A DNA stretch of 64,000 nt from Mesorhizobium australicum WSM2073. Lineage in GTDB: Bacteria > Pseudomonadota > Alphaproteobacteria > Rhizobiales > Rhizobiaceae. The position numbers were made by a program, and so were the translations under genes. The notes below the pieces were generated by a model, which saw only the letters and a list, made by a program, of their open reading frames with translations, was not told the DNA's origin and searched no databases. Below, piece after piece: positions 26,953-34,718 of the stretch. The stretch spans positions 6,090,001 through 6,154,000 of the forward strand of contig NC_019973.1 of assembly GCF_000230995.2 (NCBI RefSeq), read 5' to 3'. Position 1 is the stretch's first letter; every line of letters begins with the position of its first letter.

Positions 26953-28526
26953 CACGCTGCCTCCTCTATGGGAGTTCGTTGCGACATTGCATAGAGGGTT
27001 TCGAGAGTATCGAAACGGTATGCATCGAGTGACAGCCCGTTGTGCTCGCAGAGGCGCAAGACGGCTGTATGCATATCCAAGCGGGGAAGCAGATAGTAGT
27101 CTCGCGGCTGCGCGTTTGTTGGGTCCATGCGTATTGCGACGGTCAAATCTGGATTCAGCGCCGTATCCAACCGCAGCTTCCAGCGAAGTGAACCCGCCCC
27201 AGTATGGAAGCACCTGACGATCACAATGCAAGTGGTGAACTCGTGGTTCACCGTCAGCATGTCCGTTGACGGTTCCTGTTCGACAGTTCCCCCGGCCGCC
27301 CTAATTCCCTCGATCACTTCTGCCACCACATTGGGATGCAGGCGTCGCAGGGCTCGGTTTGTCTCCAGATAGCGATAGTCGTGATCCGGAACGAACCCAA
27401 CGAGAGCATAGGCGCGAAGCAAGCTGCCGAAGCGCGACAGATACGAGCTGCTCGAGGGGCAGTCCTCTGCTTCGTCAATAATGATCCCGGAGAGATAGCC
27501 GTTCCTGGCCAGAATTGTTCCGAGGAGGCCCAGCATGGCCTCGTCCGACAGACGCTCGGACCTTGCTGCTATAATGGATTGTGCCCGGATGAAGGAGTCT
27601 TTGTCGACAATCGGCTCGAACACCCCATTGGCGCGTATCCAGGCATCATCTGGATTCTGAACATGCGACTGTTTGAGCTTGAACGACGTGCGCCCCCACA
27701 CGTTGTTTCCGATGTATTTCTCGTTAATGAGGAGCTGATGGACCGTTCCTCGCGTCCAAGGCCGACCTAGGTCTGACATGACGCCCCGAGCGTTTAAAGC
27801 CTGGGCAATTTCGAGCTCGGAACGGTCCTCAGCTACGAACTTGCGATAGACTTCTCGTACGATGTCGACCTCATGTTCCGGTCCAGGGATCAAGATGACC
27901 CGGTCGGTCGCGATACTTTTTTGTTCGCCGCGGTCAAGTTGCGCTTTCCGACTATGGTTCTGATCGACGAGGACACGCCGCAGACCGTATCCGGCGGAGC
28001 CGCCTTGCCGAAATCCAAGGCGGATCAAATTAGCCTGGCCTGCGAAAACTTTCACGGAGAGTTCGCGGCTATATTCGCCGGCCATCGCCCGCTTGACCGT
28101 CTTCACTATCGAAGAGCCAATGCTGCCGTCGTTCTCAAACTGCTCGGCGCAGTAGTGCACGCGAATTCCCGCGTGCTTGCATCTAAGCTCGATAGCAGCC
28201 GCTTCGTCAGGGTCTTGAAAACGTCCCCATCGGCTGACATCGTAGACAAGGATTGCTGCGTAGTCCGCGCGACCGCTTTCAATGTCACCCAGCAGGGATT
28301 GCAAGGCGTCCCTTCCAACGAGGCGTAGGCCACTTTTGCCCTCGTCCGCATAAGTTCGAACGATCACGAAGCCGCGCGCATCGGCGTACCGCTGTATTGC
28401 CGACGCTTGGTTGTCGGTCGAATACTTCTGGTGTTCGGTCGACATGCGAACGTATTGGGCGGCTCGAATCCTGGAACGCGGGGCCCGGGCTTCGCTCCCA
28501 CCCGTCTGGTTCCAATTGATTACCAT
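26952..28526 (-). CDS. Large serine recombinase (resolvase/invertase family)
   Basis: This is a 524-residue protein. The catalytic N-terminal domain shows AAQYVRMSTEHQ (catalytic Ser in RMST), DEGKSGLRLVGRD, LVYDVSRWGR and GEYSRELSVKVF. A recombinase domain follows, with ARGVMSDLGRPWTRGTV and LINEKYIGNNVW near residues 245-275. The C-terminal third is family-specific. Serine recombinases with this layout integrate or excise mobile elements by double-strand exchange. It starts the operon with two ParB-like genes and has a small gene diverging from it. It looks intact. Confidence 0.9.
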   Translation of the reverse strand: MVINWNQTGGSEARAPRSRIRAAQYVRMSTEHQKYSTDNQASAIQRYADARGFVIVRTYADEGKSGLRLVGRDALQSLLGDIESGRADYAAILVYDVSRWGRFQDPDEAAAIELRCKHAGIRVHYCAEQFENDGSIGSSIVKTVKRAMAGEYSRELSVKVFAGQANLIRLGFRQGGSAGYGLRRVLVDQNHSRKAQLDRGEQKSIATDRVILIPGPEHEVDIVREVYRKFVAEDRSELEIAQALNARGVMSDLGRPWTRGTVHQLLINEKYIGNNVWGRTSFKLKQSHVQNPDDAWIRANGVFEPIVDKDSFIRAQSIIAARSERLSDEAMLGLLGTILARNGYLSGIIIDEAEDCPSSSSYLSRFGSLLRAYALVGFVPDHDYRYLETNRALRRLHPNVVAEVIEGIRAAGGTVEQEPSTDMLTVNHEFTTCIVIVRCFHTGAGSLRWKLRLDTALNPDLTVAIRMDPTNAQPRDYYLLPRLDMHTAVLRLCEHNGLSLDAYRFDTLETLYAMSQRTPIEEAA

Positions 28527-28587
28527 CTCGGGCCACGTGCGGAAAAGCAGGAAGCTGCAAGATACTTTAGCTCAAGGAGCCGGAAAT

Positions 28588-28956
28588 ATGTTTCCGAAAA
28601 GCGGCAATAAACTTCCAGAGGGACCCGTTCACGCGACCGAAATCGCCTATGCGGCTGCAGTCGCCAAAGCATTGGCATCTGAGGTCGGCACCAGCCGGTT
28701 AGCGACGAAAACCGTAATGCTCTGGACGGGTGCCAGTGACCGTAGTGCAAGGCACTGGTTGAACGGACATCATGGCCCGGGAGGCTTGCACCTCATCCTA
28801 CTGGCTAGGAACTCGCCAGCGGTAATGAGGACGGTAATGCGGCTGGCCGATCGGCAAGGGTTCGAATTGGCAATTGAACTCTCCGCCGCTCGCACAGCTC
28901 TCATTCGAGCCACCGCCATCATCGAAGCCCTTTCATCCGATGGCGGGGAAATTTGA
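28588..28956 (+). CDS. Small protein of unknown function beside the recombinase, DNA-binding-like
   Basis: This 122-residue protein starts at ATG 28588, which has AAGGAG at a good distance, rather than at 28411 inside the recombinase gene. A central segment, KTVMLWTGASDRSARHWLNG, resembles a helix-turn-helix, and the C-terminal half is helical. It is transcribed away from the serine recombinase and may regulate it. Its last 24 bases overlap the 3' end of the convergent gene on the other strand. I do not recognise the family. Confidence 0.6.
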   Translation: MFPKSGNKLPEGPVHATEIAYAAAVAKALASEVGTSRLATKTVMLWTGASDRSARHWLNGHHGPGGLHLILLARNSPAVMRTVMRLADRQGFELAIELSAARTALIRATAIIEALSSDGGEI

Positions 28957-29595
28957 TAGATTGTTTGGCATTCCCGTGGACCCGTCTGCCTCTCTTCCGA
29001 TTTCAGTCTTGTCCAAAGTGATCCGACGCGCTCGGTCAGCCGATTTGCGTGTCCGCTCCGCCGGGCGGTATACCGACACAACGAGGGGCTGCCGCAACCG
29101 ACCTGCGATAGTTCTAGCAATGCGCCGCAAGTCCAGCGTAACGTGGGCGCGCGAACCATCGGGAAAGCGCGACTGGGCCCGACCAGCTAGCTGGATGCAC
29201 ATGCCATACTGAAGCAGTGCAAATCGATACGGTTCGTGATCCAAAGAAGCCGCGAATGCGTTTGCCATGATCCCCATATGGCGGGGAGCATGGACCAATT
29301 TGCCATGCGCCCCCTGCCTCTGGGTCGCTATGGCTTTTGGGCAGACGTCGAACACGTGGAATACAAGGTGTTCCGACACTAGTTTCGTGAAGCGCAAGAG
29401 CCACCCGTCGCGGACACCAACCTCAGCTAGAATTGCGGCGGCTGCTGCGTCGATCACCGCATATACGTTCGATTCCTGCACCACCACTTTCTGATCCACC
29501 CACTTCTCAAGCTGAGCCTCGTCCACCCCGGCCAAACGTGCGATCTCGGCCTGGTCGAACTCTACAAACTCATTTTCAATAACGCCTTCACACAT
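28933..29595 (-). CDS. Unknown protein with MerR-like N-terminal helix-turn-helix
   Basis: This is a 220-residue protein. ATG 29595 is preceded by AAGGAG. Residues 16-38 (AEIARLAGVDEAQLEKWVDQ) look like a MerR/excisionase-type helix-turn-helix; the rest matches nothing I know. It lies 22 bases after the next upstream gene and is probably co-transcribed with it. Both proteins share a short helix-turn-helix followed by an unknown domain, so they may act as a pair. The C-terminus is rich in Arg and polar residues. Confidence 0.5.
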   Translation of the reverse strand: MCEGVIENEFVEFDQAEIARLAGVDEAQLEKWVDQKVVVQESNVYAVIDAAAAAILAEVGVRDGWLLRFTKLVSEHLVFHVFDVCPKAIATQRQGAHGKLVHAPRHMGIMANAFAASLDHEPYRFALLQYGMCIQLAGRAQSRFPDGSRAHVTLDLRRIARTIAGRLRQPLVVSVYRPAERTRKSADRARRITLDKTEIGREADGSTGMPNNLSNFPAIG

Positions 29596-29617
29596 GAGCG
29601 TACTCCTTACGTTGAAA

Positions 29618-30343
29618 TTACTGCAGCGTCGGCAAGCCGATCATCGATGCCAAATCGTGTGGCTCGTATTCGCGTCGCCTGGGCAAGCGGATCACCATCT
29701 GCGCGAGGAAGGTGCCTGCCCGCTCGGCAAGGCGTTTTCCGGCGGCATCGAGATCGAGGACAACGGCCCTCGCATGCTCGTCATCCGAAATCCGCCTCCT
29801 AAGCTTAACCGCAAGGTTTGCCTGCTTGATAACCGCGAATTTTCCGGTCCGTTCGACAAAGGCGCGGCTTAGGATCGCCTCGTCGGTTCCCAGACTTGAA
29901 GCAACTGTTCGAAACATTCCTGTTTCAGATTCCTTGATCACGCGGGTGAGCGGCGCTGACCGCCGCAGCGCATGATATAGGATGCTTTGGGAAACCTTCC
30001 CGGCGATGTTCGCTGCGTGAAGGAGCGGGACATCGAGAGCCAACATATCGCGGATAGCGCAGAGTCTGGCGACATCGGAGGAGCAAGGCCGCCTTTTGCC
30101 TTCCGGCATAATACGGATCCCTGATTTCGCCCAATCGTCCAGAGTTTTCGAGTCGATTTCGGTCAAGTCAGAGAGACGATCACGAGCGAAAGAACACTCA
30201 AGAAACTGGATGAACCTTCCACCCTTATACGGGATTTCGTTGGAAGCCATAGAAGGCCCCAAGGACAGGTAATACCTGAAGAATTCCTCCTCAGAATCAA
30301 AGATCGCGAGCTGCAGATTTTGCAGAATTGCGTACGCATTCAT
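29618..30343 (-). CDS. Unknown protein with possible DNA-binding helix-turn-helix
   Basis: This is a 241-residue protein starting at ATG 30343. Around residues 58-78, SDLTEIDSKTLDDWAKSGI resembles the helix-turn-helix of MerR-type regulators, and a second helical stretch (DVARLCAIRDMLAL) follows. The rest is unrecognised. It is divergent from tnsA across a 436-base gap and likely forms an operon with the gene below. It could be a regulator or accessory factor of the Tn7-like or the serine-recombinase unit. Confidence 0.5.
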   Translation of the reverse strand: MNAYAILQNLQLAIFDSEEEFFRYYLSLGPSMASNEIPYKGGRFIQFLECSFARDRLSDLTEIDSKTLDDWAKSGIRIMPEGKRRPCSSDVARLCAIRDMLALDVPLLHAANIAGKVSQSILYHALRRSAPLTRVIKESETGMFRTVASSLGTDEAILSRAFVERTGKFAVIKQANLAVKLRRRISDDEHARAVVLDLDAAGKRLAERAGTFLAQMVIRLPRRREYEPHDLASMIGLPTLQ

Positions 30344-30779
30344 TTGCAGGGCCTTTTCAATCGGGTGAGTCAGTTCTGGATGTCAGTTTCCGCGCAGCGT
30401 GAAGCGGCCTAAGTGCCCCGACAGCGCGCCTGTGCCCACCTCAGTGAATTGTCGTCGCCATGGCAGGCGGCCGGAAGCCGGCCCCAGCAAAGGATATTCC
30501 TGAAAGTCGCATTCCATTTCAATAATCCATGTTGTCGGGCCGACTCCTACCACATTTATGCGCCGTTGCAAGTATAAATTTCTATTAACGATAACCTTAC
30601 TTGGTTAATTCCGGATATCTATGGACGGCATTGTCTGTCCAGCAATTCTTTACATCGGCTTTTAAAAAGTCGACCTTATGAAATCATTTGACATCGTTTG
30701 GACAAAAATCTTAACCCAGGGAAACTCACCCGCCGCGAAGCAACAAGGTGCGGAGGTGGCAAAGACAACAGGAGGCTGA
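30344..30779. other. AT-richer divergent region, possible left end of the Tn7-like element
   Basis: No gene is visible. It contains the hairpin GGCCGG-AAG-CCGGCC at 30469-30483. A distinctly AT-rich part runs from about 30560 to 30720, with repeated GTCCA/GGACA-like words (TGGACGG, TCTGTCCAG, TTTGGACAAA) near 30622-30704. Such short repeats would fit transposase-binding sites or the tnsA promoter. I could not define a terminal inverted repeat. Confidence 0.35.
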
Positions 30780-31484
30780 ATGCGGCCGCGATCCTCGATC
30801 ACGCCCGAATATTTCGGGCTTTGTGAGGCCCCATCCCGAATGCGCCAGCCTCTGAGGTTTAGTCGCCGCGGATTGATCGTCGGGATGTCGTGCGCATCAA
30901 AGCTGTTGGGTTCTCGTCAGCACGGATCGTTGCTGGAGCGTGATCTCCACACTCTGCTGGAAGCGGACCCCTCATTTGAGAGTTTCGCGCTTGAGGCACA
31001 CTCCCTCGTTTACTTCGCTCCTGCGGAACAGGGTCATTTCCAACGGCGCACTTACACTCCAGACGTCGTCGCCCGAACAACTTACGGCGAAATCGTGGTG
31101 CTTGAGGGAAAGGCAGCGGCTCTCCGGGCAAAGACGAACTGGGCCGAGAAGGAGCATCTGATCCGCGAAGCATATTGGTATGATCACGGTATTCGCTTCT
31201 GCGTGCTGACGGAGTTCGACATCCGGAAGGAGCCGCGACTTTCGAACTGCAAGGTCATCGTCAGCCGCGCACGCGGAGCCGACGACCCTGACCTGGCACT
31301 CCGTCTTGGCGATGCAATCCGGCTTCGCCCACACACGCTCGGAGAATTGTATCGCATCATGCTGGCGCCGAAGGCATCGGTCTTCGCCACTCTTATGGCG
31401 CTGGTTTACCGAGGTAAGGCCCAGTTCGATCTGGCGCAGCCCGTGAGCGAAACGTCCACATTTTCTGAGGCGCTTTCTCGATGA
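30780..31484 (+). CDS. tnsA: TnsA-like transposon endonuclease
   Basis: This 234-residue protein carries the TnsA nuclease core: SLLERDLHTLLE (catalytic Glu), RTYTPDVVAR (Asp) and IVVLEGKAAA (ExK). TnsA cuts the 5' ends of a Tn7-like element so that it moves by cut-and-paste, in complex with TnsB. GGAGG lies just before ATG 30780. The stop overlaps the next start as ATGA. The catalytic residues are all present, so it looks functional. Confidence 0.88.
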   Translation: MRPRSSITPEYFGLCEAPSRMRQPLRFSRRGLIVGMSCASKLLGSRQHGSLLERDLHTLLEADPSFESFALEAHSLVYFAPAEQGHFQRRTYTPDVVARTTYGEIVVLEGKAAALRAKTNWAEKEHLIREAYWYDHGIRFCVLTEFDIRKEPRLSNCKVIVSRARGADDPDLALRLGDAIRLRPHTLGELYRIMLAPKASVFATLMALVYRGKAQFDLAQPVSETSTFSEALSR

Positions 31485-33739
31485 ACGGAAGAGAGGCGGC
31501 GCGAGAATTGGGATCCGCATTGAACACGCCCGCGGGAGTGCGATTTTTTGAGATCCCACTTTTCTCCGAGATCAAGATGCATGACCGCCATTATTTCGTG
31601 CAGCAGCGCCTAGGAGATCAGTGGGTTTTCATCGACCGGCAGAACGCACGCCCAGCTCTCCTTTCGGACGCGCAGATCGGGGGGCTCATGTCGGCAGGGG
31701 ACTTTGTGGTCGAACGTATGGCTGCAGGGGCCAAGTCGGTCCCCGTCCCCCGGTCGCCGTTGTTGACAAGTGAGACAACTCACGGCCAGAATCTTCGAAA
31801 GCATGCCTACGTAGACGAGTGCCGCAAGCTCGGCGACCATCTCCGGCGGTCCAGATCGATACTTAAACCCGTCATCAAAGACCTGGCGTCGCGACGTGGC
31901 GAGAAAGCGCCCGGATTCACAACGGTCCTTTCGTGGCTTGACGAAGCGGAGCAGTTCGGCGAGCACTTTGGCACTGCCGCCTATTCTGATCGTCACTATC
32001 TCAAGGGAAGACGAGGACCGCATCTGCCGACTTGGCAGGAAGACGCCATACAATGCGGGATAGAGTTATGGCTCTCAGTCAACCGCATGACCAAGGGCAC
32101 GGCATACGCAAAAGTTTGCGAAGCCATTCGTGAGTTTGACGAAACGGTCGGACCATCGCTCGACAAGAGCACCCTACCTTCGAAGTTCCTAGCGTCAGAC
32201 GGGAGCCTGGTACCGCCCTCCGAAAGAACCTTCCAGCGTAGATGCGCCCAGATTGATAGGCAGACCCGCGACCACTATAAGCGCGGCCCGCATTTTGCTG
32301 CCAATAATAATCGGACCTACTCCACACGTCCTCGACCCGCGAGGCCATATGAGGACGTCGAGGTTGACCACTGCACCCTTGACGTGATCGTCGTCGACGG
32401 AGAGCGCGGCTGCATTTTCGGACGTCCTGATGTGGTAGTGTTTCGGGACCGGGCAACGGCGATGATCGCCGGCTTTTCGATCGGCTTCGAAGCGCCAAGT
32501 TACGCTTCATTCCTCGAGGGGTTGCGACATGCAATCTATCCGAAGTCACCGGACAGCCTGGCAGGAGTATCCAGCGATTGGCCCTGCTATGGGCGCATCG
32601 AGAACCTCTGGGTCGACAACGCCTTCCATTTCATAGGCAACAACATCGCCGAGGCCGGGCGAGAGCTTGGTATCAATATCGAGCGACTACCGCGACGGTC
32701 TCCTTGGATGAAGGGAGCGTTAGAAAGGTTCTTCCGATCGATGGGGGTGGGCCTTCTACACCTCCTGCCCGGAACCACGTTGGAGAACGTCCTCGCGAGA
32801 CGAGATTATGAGAACCTTGGCACGGCGACTCTGACACTTCCTGAACTCGAAGGCGTTATCACGAAGTGGATCTGTGACGATTATCACCAACGCATAACGA
32901 AGGGTCTGGGGGTCATTCGTGGTCACGGCGACATCCCGTCGAAGGTGTGGAACGAGCTTGCAGCAAAATGTCCGGCATCTCTTCCACCCAACCGAGACTT
33001 GTTCACGTCGCTCGCTGGAGACACGCAGTACCGAACCGTACAACGCGAGGGCATAGCTTGGGACTACATCAAATATGAGAGCCCAGAATTGTCAGCGCTA
33101 CTGACAGACCCGCGGCATGGGCTGAGGCGAGAAGGACGAGTCTCGACCAAATATAGGATTGCACGCGATCCTTATCGGTTGGGGGAGATCAGTGTGGTCA
33201 ATCACCACGCTGGTGAAATCATCCGTGTGCCGGCGACCGCTGCACATCACCAGTATGCATCAAGCGTTACGCTTCACCAGCATCGTGTCATCCTCGCACG
33301 GGCCAGAGAACAAATGCGAGGAAGCGTAGACATCCATGCTTTGGTGCGCGTTCGTGCCGAATTGATTGACCTCGTGGCACGCCTCCTCGGCAAACGCCCA
33401 AAGACGGTCCAGAAGAAGCTCGCGCGGTTTTTGCAGAAGGAGTCAGCCTACCGTTTGGCAAGTCACGTCGTAACCGTCCCGGATACGGCTGCGTCAGATT
33501 TCCTTGGGTCGGATCTACCGCTCTTGGAGACCTCGCGGCCGCTCGCAGCTTCGCTGTCCAGTCAGCCTACGGCTCCGGCCACGGCACAACAGACTCAAGA
33601 AGTCGAAGGGGCGGCAATCAAGACGAATTTCGTAAGCCTCGGGTCGGAAACTGCGGGCAAGTCGCTCGACGAAATGGAAGATTTGGAAGAGTTCAAGAAG
33701 CGTAAAGCATGGAGCGTATCAGATGGGCGAAACGTCTGA
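31481..33739 (+). CDS. tnsB: TnsB-like DDE transposase (Mu/rve family)
   Basis: This is a 752-residue transposase. An N-terminal DNA-binding region (~residues 100-270) leads to the RNase H-like core with VDHCTLD (first Asp, near 294), WVDNAFHF (second Asp, near 378) and KGALERFF (Glu, near 414). The spacing between the second Asp and Glu is 35, as in DD35E enzymes. A Mu-type beta-barrel and a C-terminal tail follow; in Tn7 the tail contacts TnsC. It overlaps tnsA by 4 bases and the TnsC gene by 17. Confidence 0.9.
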   Translation: MNGREAARELGSALNTPAGVRFFEIPLFSEIKMHDRHYFVQQRLGDQWVFIDRQNARPALLSDAQIGGLMSAGDFVVERMAAGAKSVPVPRSPLLTSETTHGQNLRKHAYVDECRKLGDHLRRSRSILKPVIKDLASRRGEKAPGFTTVLSWLDEAEQFGEHFGTAAYSDRHYLKGRRGPHLPTWQEDAIQCGIELWLSVNRMTKGTAYAKVCEAIREFDETVGPSLDKSTLPSKFLASDGSLVPPSERTFQRRCAQIDRQTRDHYKRGPHFAANNNRTYSTRPRPARPYEDVEVDHCTLDVIVVDGERGCIFGRPDVVVFRDRATAMIAGFSIGFEAPSYASFLEGLRHAIYPKSPDSLAGVSSDWPCYGRIENLWVDNAFHFIGNNIAEAGRELGINIERLPRRSPWMKGALERFFRSMGVGLLHLLPGTTLENVLARRDYENLGTATLTLPELEGVITKWICDDYHQRITKGLGVIRGHGDIPSKVWNELAAKCPASLPPNRDLFTSLAGDTQYRTVQREGIAWDYIKYESPELSALLTDPRHGLRREGRVSTKYRIARDPYRLGEISVVNHHAGEIIRVPATAAHHQYASSVTLHQHRVILARAREQMRGSVDIHALVRVRAELIDLVARLLGKRPKTVQKKLARFLQKESAYRLASHVVTVPDTAASDFLGSDLPLLETSRPLAASLSSQPTAPATAQQTQEVEGAAIKTNFVSLGSETAGKSLDEMEDLEEFKKRKAWSVSDGRNV

Positions 33740-34718
33740 CCGGCTAAGAACCGCACAACTGCCTGCGGCAGAGCGGCAGTCAATCCTCAAGAAGCTGATC
33801 ATCAATCACGACCGGCTCGTCGAAGGGTTGGAAGCTTTGGCGCGATTTCACATGCCGGTCAAAGGCGGCGTCCACGATACGGGGTGCGTGTCCGCGATCG
33901 TGGGAGATAGCAGGACCGGTAAATCCTTTGCCGCGTCGGCGTATGTCCGGCGATTTCCACCCGCAGAAGGCGAAAAGGGAATGATCTTTCCAGTTCTCTT
34001 GGTCGAAACGGCACCGACGGGAGGCATGAGACCTGTCCTCGAGAACCTCGCCAACGCTCTCGGCATGCTTCACTCCCAGCGCATGAACAATGCCCTGCTG
34101 ACCAACAACATCCTCGAGGGGCTGAAATATCATCAGGTGCAACTTTTGATCTTTGATGAGTTCCAAGACGTGTGCGACAGCCGGAATATTCGTTTGGCGG
34201 TGGACGTGAAGCGCCTGCTTCGTAAAATCCTTAATCTCGACACTCTCAACATCATCTGCATCGGCCTTCCAGAGACCTATCAAATTCTGGCCAACGACAA
34301 GCAGCTTGTCGGGCGCGGCGGCTTGCAACATGCCCACCTGCATCCCTACACATGGGATAGTGATGACGAGAGGAAGTCGTTTCGCCTCCTGTGCGACATG
34401 TTCGACGACGGCTTGCCCTTTCGCGAAAAGTCAGGCTTAGGATCAGTCGCCCTCGCACAGCGTCTTCATTGGGTTTCCGACGGGACCATCGGCAAGCTAA
34501 AGAACTTCCTGTTCCAAGCGGGATGTCTCGCGATCAACGACGGCTGCGAGCACGTGACGTTCGAGCATCTCGCGATGGCTTACAGCGCCATCAAGCCACC
34601 AAAGACAACCTTTAATCCCTTTGTCGATGATTGGAGCTTGAAGCCGGTCGAGAAGACCGAACTGCTCTTGTCATCCGCGCAACGCTCGCTCTCCAAGAGG
34701 AGCGTTGCGCATGCTTGA
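33723..34718 (+). CDS. tnsC: TnsC/TniB-like AAA+ ATPase
   Basis: This is a 331-residue regulator ATPase with Walker A GDSRTGKSF near residue 61 and Walker B LLIFDEFQDV near residue 143. A typical TniB end follows, in which a winged helix covers GTIGKLKNFLF near residue 260. In Tn7-like and Tn5053-like elements this protein links target recognition by TniQ to the transposase. It begins within the tnsB 3' end, so the four genes are translated as one unit. Confidence 0.88.
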   Translation: MGETSDRLRTAQLPAAERQSILKKLIINHDRLVEGLEALARFHMPVKGGVHDTGCVSAIVGDSRTGKSFAASAYVRRFPPAEGEKGMIFPVLLVETAPTGGMRPVLENLANALGMLHSQRMNNALLTNNILEGLKYHQVQLLIFDEFQDVCDSRNIRLAVDVKRLLRKILNLDTLNIICIGLPETYQILANDKQLVGRGGLQHAHLHPYTWDSDDERKSFRLLCDMFDDGLPFREKSGLGSVALAQRLHWVSDGTIGKLKNFLFQAGCLAINDGCEHVTFEHLAMAYSAIKPPKTTFNPFVDDWSLKPVEKTELLLSSAQRSLSKRSVAHA

